Assembly: GCA_026129165.1 (NCBI GenBank)
Contig: JAHCIP010000010.1
Location: forward strand, 1 to 41,864
DNA length: 41,864 bases
Origin: Anaerolineae bacterium
Lineage (GTDB): Bacteria > Chloroflexota > Anaerolineae > Epilineales > JAHCIE01
Direction: 5' to 3'
Part shown: positions 34,684 to 41,864 of the stretch, piece after piece
Position numbering within the stretch: the first letter of the stretch is position 1
Layout: the number at the start of each line of letters is the position of its first letter
Position numbers and translations under genes: made by a program
The notes under the pieces: model-generated
What the model was told of the DNA's origin: nothing
Seen by the model: the letters and a program-made list of their open reading frames with translations, nothing else
The model's database searches: none

Positions 34684-35235
34684 CTACGCTTCTGTTTCCG
34701 GCGGTAGCGGTTTGGCCTGCGCGCGCGAACGGTTGAGTACGACCTCATCCACCAGCTTCTTGTTCGGCACCAGGGCCAGTGTCCCATCGTCGAGAGTAAT
34801 GAGCGTCGAGCGCAGTCGGATATCCTGGATGACGCCCTGGACAGCCCCCATCTCGACCCGGTCCCCCACATTGATCTCATTATCCAGCAGCAAGAAAATC
34901 CCCGCCACCATGTTCGAGGCGACCGTCTGGGCGGCCAGGCCCAGCACCAGACCGACAAAGCCCACCGACGCCAGCGCCGTGCTGACCACGCCCGACAGCC
35001 CAAAAATCTGAAGGATCAACAGCGCGACGATAAAGAGCCGCGTATAGCGCAGGAAACCGGAGGCCACCGCCTCCAGGTCGCGTCGTTGCGTCAACCGCAG
35101 CAGACGGGTCTGGATGAACTGGCGCGCCAGACGGTCCAGCCAAGGAAAGCTGATCCAGACGAGAACCAGCAGGACGAGCCAGGGGAGGCGGCCGACAACC
35201 GCCTCCCCCACGACACGCAGAGGCTCTAACAACAC
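34684..35235 (-). CDS. Small MscS-family mechanosensitive channel
   Basis: A 183-residue protein. There are about two to three hydrophobic helices (around 14-32, 66-84, 90-115), the pore-lining glycine/alanine helix STALASVGFVGLVLGLAAQT, and the following beta domain with INVGDRVEMGAVQGVIQDIR and the STLITLDDGTLALVPN motif. It lacks the long C-terminal alpha/beta cage of E. coli MscS. It opens under membrane tension. The start is a GTG at 35235, just past the stop of the upstream scaffold-like gene (35238), with GGAGG 8 nt before it, so the two are co-transcribed and likely co-translated. Confidence 0.88.
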   Translation of the reverse strand: MLLEPLRVVGEAVVGRLPWLVLLVLVWISFPWLDRLARQFIQTRLLRLTQRRDLEAVASGFLRYTRLFIVALLILQIFGLSGVVSTALASVGFVGLVLGLAAQTVASNMVAGIFLLLDNEINVGDRVEMGAVQGVIQDIRLRSTLITLDDGTLALVPNKKLVDEVVLNRSRAQAKPLPPETEA

Positions 35236-35237
35236 GG

Positions 35238-36338
35238 CTACGCCTCCGACACCTCACCCCGTCGCCCGAGGCGCGGCGACGTAGGGGAGGCAGGGCGGCT
35301 CGGCGCCGGCGCCGGCGCGGCCTGGTCCCCACCGCTCGGCTGGCCGCCCAGCAAACCCCGCAGGATACCCTCCAGCAGGGCGGTACCGCCGGCCGCGCCT
35401 GGGTCCGGTTGAGCCGGCGGCTGGTAGTCGCGGCCATAGGGTGTCTGCGGCGCCGGCGCGGATGGCGTCTGGTCAGGGGTGGGCGAGCCACCCTGCGGCC
35501 CGGCCAGCAAGCCCTTAAGCAGTTCCTCCAGCCCCAGGTTCGGGTTTTGCTCAGGGGCCGGCGCCTGGCGTGGGGCGGACCGCTGGCGCGGAGTCTGGGG
35601 AGCCGGCGCGGGCGTCTGCGGCGGGGGCGCAGGGGCCGGTGTCTCAGTCAGGCCGCCTCCCCCCAGGAGCTGCTGCAGCAGCGACCCCAACAAGTCGGCT
35701 CCGCCCCCCGTCGGGGCTTGCGGTTGGGGCTGAGGCGCTGGGGACGTCATCCCGCCGCCCAGGAGCGAGCCTAACAGGTCGCCCAGCCCGCCCCCTGGCT
35801 GGGGAGCGGCATACCCTCGTTGGCCGCTGCCAGCCACCCCCGTCATCCCCATGGCCTGCCCCAGCGCCGCCATGAGCGCCTGCTGATCGTCGGCCCCCTG
35901 TTGCTTGGCGCCGAGATAGCCCAGAATGCCCGGCAGCAAGGCGTCCATGGGCGAGCCTTCGCCCGGCCGGCGGTTGGTCGTGCCTTGCATCCCGCCGAGC
36001 AGGCCTTCGAGCAAGGGCAGGAAGTCGGTCAGGCTGACGCCATCCTGGCCGGCGAATTGGGTCGCCGCGCGGGCCAGCCCCGCCGAGTACATTTGCGCCG
36101 TGCGGCCCTGGCCCTGGCGCTGGAGGGCGCGCGCCGCCATCATCATCGCGGTGCCGCTGTCGGCGTCGCGCTGCTCGGCCTGTGTCACTGCCTGCTGCAC
36201 CACCTGCCAGTTGTGCAGATAGTTATCGCCGGCATTGCCATTCTTGTCGTCCAGGCTGTTGAGATAAGCCTGGTTCTCCGCCATGGATTGCGCCACCGCC
36301 CCAAACAGCACGCTGAGGGGGATACGCTCGTCTGCCAT
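35238..36338 (-). CDS. Helical (DAK2-like) protein with repeated LL-rich amphipathic motifs in a Pro-rich tail
   Basis: A 366-residue protein. The N-terminal helical domain (about 8-150), with ENQAYLNSLDDKNGNAGDNY and HNW, recalls DAK2-type DxxxGD-like helical folds but lacks the DAK2 kinase acids, so catalysis is doubtful. The C-terminal half has at least four short helices (GLGDLLGSLLGGG, ADLLGSLLQQLLGGGG, GLEELLKGLLAG, ALLEGILRGLLGG) separated by Pro/Gln/Ala/Thr linkers. Such spacing suits a scaffold or membrane-edge binder. AGGAG precedes the ATG at 36338 by about 9 nt; an in-frame start at 36374 is possible but weaker. It is followed at once by the MscS gene. Confidence 0.6.
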   Translation of the reverse strand: MADERIPLSVLFGAVAQSMAENQAYLNSLDDKNGNAGDNYLHNWQVVQQAVTQAEQRDADSGTAMMMAARALQRQGQGRTAQMYSAGLARAATQFAGQDGVSLTDFLPLLEGLLGGMQGTTNRRPGEGSPMDALLPGILGYLGAKQQGADDQQALMAALGQAMGMTGVAGSGQRGYAAPQPGGGLGDLLGSLLGGGMTSPAPQPQPQAPTGGGADLLGSLLQQLLGGGGLTETPAPAPPPQTPAPAPQTPRQRSAPRQAPAPEQNPNLGLEELLKGLLAGPQGGSPTPDQTPSAPAPQTPYGRDYQPPAQPDPGAAGGTALLEGILRGLLGGQPSGGDQAAPAPAPSRPASPTSPRLGRRGEVSEA

Positions 36339-36407
36339 GATGCACTCTCCTTGATCGGTCTCCGATAGACTCACTAAGTTACAGTCGTATTAGACGTCAC
36401 ACGTACA

Positions 36408-36440
36408 ACAAGAGGTCACGGTCACACCGCGCCCTCTTGT
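36408..36440 (-). terminator. Possible terminator of the ABC permease gene
   Basis: ACAAGAGG (36408-36415) pairs with CCTCTTGT (36433-36440), an 8-bp stem with a 17-nt loop, 38 bp past the permease stop on the minus strand. Little U-tract. Confidence 0.35.
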
Positions 36441-36477
36441 ATTGTACTACGAACTGTGTTACTGTGTCTATGACGAC

Positions 36478-38175
36478 TCACGTGCCCTTCAACTGGCGCT
36501 GAAACAGCAGCAGCGAGGCCACAAACAGGGCCAATGTCATCAGCAGCAGCGCGACCAGGGCGAGCTGGTTAAGTGGAATCGCTACTCCGGCGATGACCCC
36601 AGTCCCCAGCAGGTGTTCACCGCGCAGCATGGCTGCCTGGAGCGCCTGGATGCCGTAGGTCACGGGCAGCAGCGCGGCGATGACCCGCGCCGGGCCGTAG
36701 AGCGTATCCAGGGGCAGGAAGAAGCCGCTAAAGAAGATAGACGCCAGCAGGACAATCATAGACAGTTGCACCGCCTGGCTGTCCGATGTTGAGACGGCGG
36801 AGATGACAAAGCCGACGCCCAGCGAGGCGGAGATGAGCAAGAGCAAGGCCAGGGCGAGATAGAGCAGGTGGGCCACGCCGACCCACTGGCCGTTGGGCAG
36901 CAAGAGGCTCAAGCCAGTTGGCTGCACCCCGCCCTGGAGCGGAACCCCTAACCCGAAGGCCAGCAAGGCGAGCAAGACCACGCCGACCACCAGGGACAGT
37001 ACGATAAAGCTGAGGTACTTACCCGCCAGAGCCTCGAAGGCCGACAGCGGGCCGACGCGGAACACCTCCAGCGCGCCCAATAAGCGCTCGCGCACGAGCG
37101 ACAACGCGGCAATGCTAATCGCCAGGTGCTGCAAGAGGAGCGCCAGCACGCCCGGCGCATAGAACGTCACGAAATTGGGCCGCAGCGGCGCCACATTCTG
37201 GGTCACATTGGTGAAGGGAGCGGCCAACACCTGGGGCGGAATCTGGTTAAACTCGGTGATCGCCGTATCGAGTTGGTCCAGCCCGCGCTCGATACGCGCC
37301 AGGTCGTCCAACCGCCGCGTCTGGTCCAGCGACGGCCCCTGGTCCAGGTCCGAACGGAGCGTACCCACCTGCTGGCGTAGTTCCCGCGCCGCGCCGACGG
37401 CTTGCTGCGACTGCGGCGACTGGCCCTGCCCGCCGCCGCCGACGCTGGACTGCACTCCCCCCAGCAGCCCCGCCGACGTTTCGACGGCTGTGGCGACGCG
37501 GTCGGTCGTCTGGCTCAACTGGCTCGCTTCCTGCGAGGCCCGTTGGCGGTCGCCGGCCTGAACCGCCGAACGCACCCCACCAATCTGCTGGCGCATTTGG
37601 CTCACGTCCTGGGACAACGCCGTCGTGCGTCCCTGCGTCTGCTGCGCCGCCGAGGTCAGGACGCGGCGGTTGACTTCGTAGGTATAGATTAGTCCAAACG
37701 AGGCGATGTACTGGTCGCGCACTGGGTCCACTGTATCGTAGTACAGCACCAGCGGGGCTGCTTCGCCGCGCTGGATGCGCTGGGCCGCGTCGGGGGGAAA
37801 ACTGGCGACCAGGTCGGCCCCGTACTGCCGCAGTAGGTCCTCGACCTTGCTCACGCGGCTCCCCAGGCTGGCCTCATCGCGCGAGCTAATCTCAGCGGCC
37901 AGCGCCGCGTCCGGAATCAGGTCAACCAGGCGCAATTGCTTGCCCAGTGTCTTGGCATACTGCTCCACTTCGTTTTGTAGTCTGGGGTCGTTGGGCGCGA
38001 CGACGACCGTATTCAAGACGGCCGGGTCGCCCCGATAGCCTAGGCCGAACAGGGCGAGAATGGCAAACGGTCCCAGAATCAGGCTCACGACCAGCCAGGG
38101 CTGGCGTAGCACCTCGCGGCTCTCTTTGGATACAAAGGCCGACAGACGGATGATGGACTTCAGTAGACTTCTCAT
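36478..38175 (-). CDS. ABC-2 type transporter permease
   Basis: A 565-residue membrane protein of the ABC-2/YhgE-like type. A first helix (about 28-48) is followed by a large extracytoplasmic region (about 50-340) with a coiled-coil-like Gln/Asp/Ser-rich part (TQGRTTALSQDVSQMRQQIG onward). About five to six further helices (345-560) end the protein, including the typical PLDTLYGPARVIAALLPVTY. It pairs with the ATPase whose gene overlaps it by 4 bp (38172-38175) and forms an exporter. The substrate is unknown; related systems move drugs, lipids or polymers. Confidence 0.88.
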   Translation of the reverse strand: MRSLLKSIIRLSAFVSKESREVLRQPWLVVSLILGPFAILALFGLGYRGDPAVLNTVVVAPNDPRLQNEVEQYAKTLGKQLRLVDLIPDAALAAEISSRDEASLGSRVSKVEDLLRQYGADLVASFPPDAAQRIQRGEAAPLVLYYDTVDPVRDQYIASFGLIYTYEVNRRVLTSAAQQTQGRTTALSQDVSQMRQQIGGVRSAVQAGDRQRASQEASQLSQTTDRVATAVETSAGLLGGVQSSVGGGGQGQSPQSQQAVGAARELRQQVGTLRSDLDQGPSLDQTRRLDDLARIERGLDQLDTAITEFNQIPPQVLAAPFTNVTQNVAPLRPNFVTFYAPGVLALLLQHLAISIAALSLVRERLLGALEVFRVGPLSAFEALAGKYLSFIVLSLVVGVVLLALLAFGLGVPLQGGVQPTGLSLLLPNGQWVGVAHLLYLALALLLLISASLGVGFVISAVSTSDSQAVQLSMIVLLASIFFSGFFLPLDTLYGPARVIAALLPVTYGIQALQAAMLRGEHLLGTGVIAGVAIPLNQLALVALLLMTLALFVASLLLFQRQLKGT

Positions 38176-39173
38176 GCCAGCCTCTCCATCGTCCGCGCCA
38201 GCTTCTCCTCATCCTGGATGAGCCGCACAAAGACATCGTCGTAGGGGGGTTTGATTTCTTCAATCGTGATCTGTTCCAGGGGGATACCATAGCTGTTCAT
38301 GACACCCAGGATGAGGGGCATAGCGGTTGAGGCCTCGTCTACGATTAACTCGGCTGTAGTGCGGCTGATCCGCCGGCTCTTGTCATCCGCGATCTGGGGC
38401 AAGTCCTCGATGTGCTGCAAGAGGTCGCTGGTCAGGCGGTCGCAGGTCAGGCGCACAATCTCGCCGCCAAAGGCCATCTTGCGCACCTGGTCCGGCGTGC
38501 CGTCGGCAATCAACCGGCCCTTGTTGATCAGGCCGACACGGTCGCAGTATTCGGCCTCGGTGACGTACTGCGTCGTTACAAAGATCGTCTTGCCCTGGTC
38601 GCGGAGATGCCGGAGATGCTCCCAGACGGTCGCGCGGAGGATGGGGTCAATGCCGGCCGTCGGCTCGTCCAGGAAGATAAGGACCGGGTCATGGATCAAG
38701 GCGCAGGCGAGTTCGAGACGGCGCTGCATGCCGCCGGAGATGGAGCGCGCCAGCTTGTGGCGGTGCTCCCACAGCCCGACGAATTCCAACAATTGCCGCT
38801 TTGGCCCGCGCCGCGCCCACCAGCCCATGCCATACGCGCTGGCGGCGAAATCCACATTCTCTTCGACGCTCAGGTTGGGGTAGAGGACGAACAACTGGGG
38901 CATGTAGCCGACCTGCTCGCGGTCGGTGGTCGTCCAGCGGGTGGGGGCCTTGCCCATCACCTCGACCGAGCCGCTAGTCGGCGCGTAGACCCCGTTTAAC
39001 ATGCGAATCACTGTCGTCTTGCCCGACCCACTGGGACCAATAAAGCAGTAGATACTCCCTCGTGGAACCTGGAGACTGATATTATCAATAACGGTCGTGG
39101 ACCCAAACTCTTTGACCGCCCCTTGCATATTGATCATGGGGGCCGGCCGCTGGACCTGACTTAGCATGGTCAT
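38172..39173 (-). CDS. ABC transporter ATP-binding protein
   Basis: A 333-residue ATPase. Walker A GPSGSGKTT, Q-loop YMPQ, signature SISGGMQRR, Walker B LIFLDEPT and D-loop are present. The switch (H-loop) position is Q in VTTQYVTEAEYCDRV instead of the usual His. After the core, about 225-333, comes a C-terminal extension typical of ABC-2 exporter ATPases. It overlaps the permease start by 4 bp, so it is upstream in one operon. The ATG at 39173 has only a weak ribosome site; the neighbouring ATG at 39167 is an alternative start. Confidence 0.92.
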   Translation of the reverse strand: MTMLSQVQRPAPMINMQGAVKEFGSTTVIDNISLQVPRGSIYCFIGPSGSGKTTVIRMLNGVYAPTSGSVEVMGKAPTRWTTTDREQVGYMPQLFVLYPNLSVEENVDFAASAYGMGWWARRGPKRQLLEFVGLWEHRHKLARSISGGMQRRLELACALIHDPVLIFLDEPTAGIDPILRATVWEHLRHLRDQGKTIFVTTQYVTEAEYCDRVGLINKGRLIADGTPDQVRKMAFGGEIVRLTCDRLTSDLLQHIEDLPQIADDKSRRISRTTAELIVDEASTAMPLILGVMNSYGIPLEQITIEEIKPPYDDVFVRLIQDEEKLARTMERLA

Positions 39174-39277
39174 AGCCTGACTGTTCCTTATCGGTATGCT
39201 GTATTAGCATGGGGTCGCGGCGAGTACGGGACAACGGCCCTATTCTCGTCTCAGGGGGCCGCCCGCTCGCCGCCCTC

Positions 39278-39286
39278 ATAATAGCA
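39278..39286 (-). promoter_or_regulatory. Extended -10 box for the ABC operon
   Basis: The minus strand reads TGCTATTAT right after the terminator hairpin of the upstream gene. Start about 39271, leader about 100 nt. Confidence 0.45.
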
Positions 39287-39287
39287 C

Positions 39288-39323
39288 AAAAGAGGCCAAC
39301 GGCGCTGTCCGTTGACCTCTTTT
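39288..39323 (-). terminator. Rho-independent terminator of the YtxH-like gene
   Basis: A 15-bp-class stem (AAAAGAGGCCAACGG with CCGTTGACCTCTTTT, one mismatch) with TTTTG on the minus strand, 19 bp after the stop of the YtxH-like gene. Confidence 0.85.
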
Positions 39324-39341
39324 TCTGCCTACCTTGCCACA

Positions 39342-40013
39342 CTAGAACTTCTGAAGCCGGTCCTCGGCCTCGTCCCTCACATCGGACGCCGTGTGCCGGG
39401 CGTCGGCCGCCACCTCGCGTGCCGTCGTCTCCGCTAACGCCGCGGCCTCCTGAACCGCGTCCGCCGCCTGGCCGGCCCACGGGCTGGCAGTGGGCCGCCA
39501 GTCCGCGCCGGCCATCGAGTCGCCAGCCTGGCTCTTCAGCCCCTTGCCTACTTCTACCAATTCCGAGCGCATCTCTTCGCCCGACTTCGGCGCGAACAGC
39601 AAGGCCGCGGCCGCGCCCAGCCCGGCCCCCACGAGCAGGCCGAACCCGAATGCGCCGCCACCGCCCTGGGCCTGCTTCGCCAGCGCCACTCTCTCGGCCC
39701 TCTTGGCCGCTTTCTCCGCCCGCCGGGCCGCTTTGTCCTTCGCCTTCTTGCCCTTGCCCTGAGCCATCTCGGTTTCGACAGGCGCCTCGCTGGTGGCGCT
39801 GGCTTCAGGCGTCGGTGTCTCCGCCTCGGCCGCCACTGGCGCGTGGACCGCCTCGAAGATTGCCATCTCGTCTGGCTGGTCGGCGGTCTCCGCCTGGCCG
39901 ACACCGATGGGCTGCTCGCTAATGGGAGTTGGCTCCGTCTCGACCGGCGTAGCCGTCGTCTCGTGACTCTCCGTTGGCGCGGTTGTCGCGCTTTGTTGTC
40001 GTCGCCAGAACAT
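39342..40013 (-). CDS. YtxH-domain protein with Glu/Thr-rich N-terminus
   Basis: A 223-residue protein. The first ~85 residues are Thr/Glu/Pro-rich and disordered, followed by a Lys/Arg/Ala segment. The YtxH-like segment FGFGLLVGAGLGAAAALLFA (about 122-141) is a glycine zipper helix followed by PKSGEEMRSEL. The C-terminal helix is Ala/Glu-rich (LEA-like), ending EDRLQKF. Such proteins are small membrane-linked stress factors. AAGGAGG overlaps the stop codon of the PBP gene just upstream (10 bp gap), so the two genes form one operon ended by the terminator at 39288-39323. Confidence 0.8.
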   Translation of the reverse strand: MFWRRQQSATTAPTESHETTATPVETEPTPISEQPIGVGQAETADQPDEMAIFEAVHAPVAAEAETPTPEASATSEAPVETEMAQGKGKKAKDKAARRAEKAAKRAERVALAKQAQGGGGAFGFGLLVGAGLGAAAALLFAPKSGEEMRSELVEVGKGLKSQAGDSMAGADWRPTASPWAGQAADAVQEAAALAETTAREVAADARHTASDVRDEAEDRLQKF

Positions 40014-40023
40014 AGGTGCCTCC

Positions 40024-41864
40024 TTAGCCCTCTTTACGTACCGTCACTTGCGAGGGCACAGTGAAATTGCCATCCTTCTTGACCAGGACCAGGCGCAATT
40101 GATAGACGCCCGGCGGCAGCACCTCGGCGTGCCACGTCTCTAACACCCCCGAGCGGGGCGCGGCATGGGTATCGCCGATGGTAATCCAGTCGCCGCCCTG
40201 ACGGCGGTATTCAATCTTGTAGAACTGAATCTCGGCCGGGTTGAACTGGGCGACACCGACCACGGGGACCATGCCCGACACGGTCGTGTCGTTGACCGGC
40301 CCCGAGATCACGGCCGCCGGCCCTCCAGGCACGGAGCCAATCCCCCTGCTGGCCTGAACGGAGGACGGGGGCGCAGTCTGACCAGGCGTCGAGGGGGTCG
40401 GCAGTCCCTCGACCTCGACTTTGGCGACTGCGGCGGGGTCTTCGGGATCTACCCCCGCCGACGCCAACGCTAACCAGATATCCGAACAGGGCGTCGGCGC
40501 GGCTGTGGGCCACTTTGCCTGCTGCAGCCAGGTCTGGGCTTCCTTCTTTTCCTCGGCGTCGGCCGGCAGCTTCAACACCGTCATCGGCTTCGCGCCGGGG
40601 TCGCCAGGACGGGCCGAGCACGAACGCGTCGTTTTATCGGCCTGGAACGACACGACATTGACCACCTGCCAGGCTGGATCGTCCTTGGGCGGCTTGGCCT
40701 CGGCCAGGAATAGCTCGCGTTCTTTGCGGCCGCATGTCGGCCCGATGGCGCAGATCTCCGCTTCGACCACGCCCGGCGGCCGCACAAAGGTCTGCTGCAA
40801 GGGCGCGCCAGGCGCCGGACGCAAGACCTCCAGCACCTCCGGCGTCTTGAACACCGACTCGAACAAGTCGTGCCAGATGGGGGCCGCGCCGGTCACGCCG
40901 GTACTGTTGATCATGGCCGTATTGTCGGCGTTGCCCACCCAGACCCCGACGGTCATGTAGGGTGTATAGCCCAGTGTCCAGTTGTCTTTGTAGTCGTTGG
41001 TCGTCCCTGTCTTGACGGCGGCAGGCTGGCTCAGCTTAAGCGGGCTGTTGGGACCGAAGGCCGGAATGCGGGCTGGCTCGTCAGACAGGATGTCGCCGAT
41101 GATGTAGGCCACGGCCGGGTTCATCACTAATTGCGGCTGCGGCGGCGTGTACTGGTAGAGGACCCGGTCCTGGCCGTCCACGACCTTAAGAATGGAGGCG
41201 GGCGGGATGAGATGCCCCAGGCGGGCGAAAGTCGAGTAGGCGGTGGTCAAGTCGAGCAGCGTGACTTCACCGCCGCCGAGGGTCAAGGACAAGCCATACC
41301 AGTCCGTACCGCGATTCAAGCCGTTGATGCCCAGCCGATGCGCCGCGTCAATGGTCTCCTGGACGCCCACCCGCTTGATCATCTTGACAGCTGGGATGTT
41401 ATACGAGTTCGCCAGGGCTGTGCGCATGCGCACCGGGCCGTGGAACTTCTCGTCGTAGTTCTTCGGCTCGTAAACCTGGTTGTCCGCTAGCTTCTCCTTC
41501 ATCTTGACATCCCAGATGATGTCGGCTGGCGTTACCCCGCGTTCGAGGCCGGCGGCGTAGGTAATCGGCTTGATGGACGAGCCTGGCTGGCGCTCGCTCA
41601 CGGCCACGTTCACGCGGCCCTGGATGGACGCATCCCAGTAGTCCACGCTGCCGACCATGGCCAGGATTTCGCCGGTATCGTTCTTGAGCGCCACGACCGC
41701 CGCGTTGGTCACGTGCTGCTTGGCGAGTTGCGCCACCTGCTGGCGGGACACGGGCTCGGCCATCTCCTGCATCCGCAGGTCGAGCGTCGTCCGCACCTGG
41801 AGGCCGCCGCGATTGACGCGGTCCACACCAAAGCGGTCCTCCAATTGCTGCCGCACATAGGTCA
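40024..41864 (-). CDS. Class A penicillin-binding protein, N-terminus cut by window edge
   Basis: The reading frame enters the window at 41864 (..TYVRQQLEDRFG), so the glycosyltransferase domain is outside. The transpeptidase domain has the active-site S-x-x-K (QPGSSIKPIT, bases near 41569-41580), S-x-N (ANSYNIP) and K-T-G (bases 41005-41013). After the transpeptidase come an approximately 200-residue extension with several cysteines, a Pro/Ser/Thr-rich linker and a C-terminal Ig-like beta domain (PAAVISGPVNDTTVSGMVPV onward). It cross-links peptidoglycan outside the membrane. The extension is longer than in E. coli PBP1a and may bind the envelope or partner proteins. It is followed by the YtxH-like gene. 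Confidence 0.93.
   Translation of the reverse strand, partial: TYVRQQLEDRFGVDRVNRGGLQVRTTLDLRMQEMAEPVSRQQVAQLAKQHVTNAAVVALKNDTGEILAMVGSVDYWDASIQGRVNVAVSERQPGSSIKPITYAAGLERGVTPADIIWDVKMKEKLADNQVYEPKNYDEKFHGPVRMRTALANSYNIPAVKMIKRVGVQETIDAAHRLGINGLNRGTDWYGLSLTLGGGEVTLLDLTTAYSTFARLGHLIPPASILKVVDGQDRVLYQYTPPQPQLVMNPAVAYIIGDILSDEPARIPAFGPNSPLKLSQPAAVKTGTTNDYKDNWTLGYTPYMTVGVWVGNADNTAMINSTGVTGAAPIWHDLFESVFKTPEVLEVLRPAPGAPLQQTFVRPPGVVEAEICAIGPTCGRKERELFLAEAKPPKDDPAWQVVNVVSFQADKTTRSCSARPGDPGAKPMTVLKLPADAEEKKEAQTWLQQAKWPTAAPTPCSDIWLALASAGVDPEDPAAVAKVEVEGLPTPSTPGQTAPPSSVQASRGIGSVPGGPAAVISGPVNDTTVSGMVPVVGVAQFNPAEIQFYKIEYRRQGGDWITIGDTHAAPRSGVLETWHAEVLPPGVYQLRLVLVKKDGNFTVPSQVTVRKEG

Overview
The window is a GC-rich bacterial chromosome segment, most likely from the Chloroflexota (Anaerolineae-like). 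This is an inference from protein style. Secreted proteins carry long Thr-Pro-rich linkers (20204-21958, 27056-29089), one with a short hydrophobic C-terminal tail. There are DUF5666-like and polymer-forming-repeat proteins, an LPxTG-type small surface protein, many ExxR-rich regulators, and intergenic spacers filled with heptamer repeats and long hairpins. No rRNA, tRNA, CRISPR array, integrase or intact insertion sequence was seen.

Layout. 1-2178 (-): 5' part of a type IIG (Eco57I-like) restriction-modification gene, cut by the left edge. 2179-2889: 700 bp of nested inverted-repeat (MITE-like) elements. 2890-5754 (+): ECF sigma factor, zinc anti-sigma factor and a membrane protein with beta-helical polymer-forming repeats. 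5894-10264 (-): a compact run of a CopZ-like Fe-S protein, clpS, an RHH-like/HNH nuclease pair, clpA and a small conserved protein. 10451-12361 (-): tungsten/molybdenum aldehyde:ferredoxin oxidoreductase. 12744-13976 (-): protein with a death-like effector-associated N-terminus plus TPRs. 14091-16801 (+): NAD-dependent epimerase, NarL-type sensor kinase and response regulator. 17027-18229 (+): rpoD-type sigma factor behind a consensus promoter and a leader containing a terminator. 18525-21958 (+): two secreted proteins. 22023-23618 (-): gamma-glutamyltransferase. 23929-25338 (+): membrane protein and a small unknown. 25407-26177 (-): nicotinamidase/isochorismatase-like hydrolase. 26411-29089 (+): LPTTG surface protein and a large secreted cupredoxin. 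29332-31012 (+): rpsD, a membrane protein, a Nudix hydrolase. 31070-33040 (-): DHH phosphoesterase, a hyperacidic protein and a ChaB-like protein. 33393-34475 (+): membrane cupredoxin and a SodC/CHRD-like secreted protein. 34684-39173 (-): small MscS channel, a repeat/scaffold-like protein, ABC-2 permease and ABC ATPase. 39342-41864 (-): YtxH-like protein and the 3' part of a class A penicillin-binding protein, cut by the right edge.

Themes. Proteolysis and quality control (clpS/clpA) is physically fused with an HNH cassette. Regulation is prominent: ECF sigma/anti-sigma, a two-component system, and a sigma-70 gene with a candidate attenuator. Envelope and redox-metal functions recur: PBP, MscS, ABC exporter, sortase-type substrate, two type-1 copper proteins, a CopZ-like protein and a SodC-like protein. 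Several transcription signals are unusually clear: TTGACA-N17-TACAAT at 16902, TTGACA-N17-TATAAT at 26274, TTGACC-N17-TACAAT at 33310, plus a -10 box placed exactly to make the sensor kinase mRNA leaderless. The features most worth following are the rpoD leader, the HNH pair inside the clp operon, the mosaic type IIG gene, and the heptamer repeats that form the 3' ends of genes and even sit in frame inside one.
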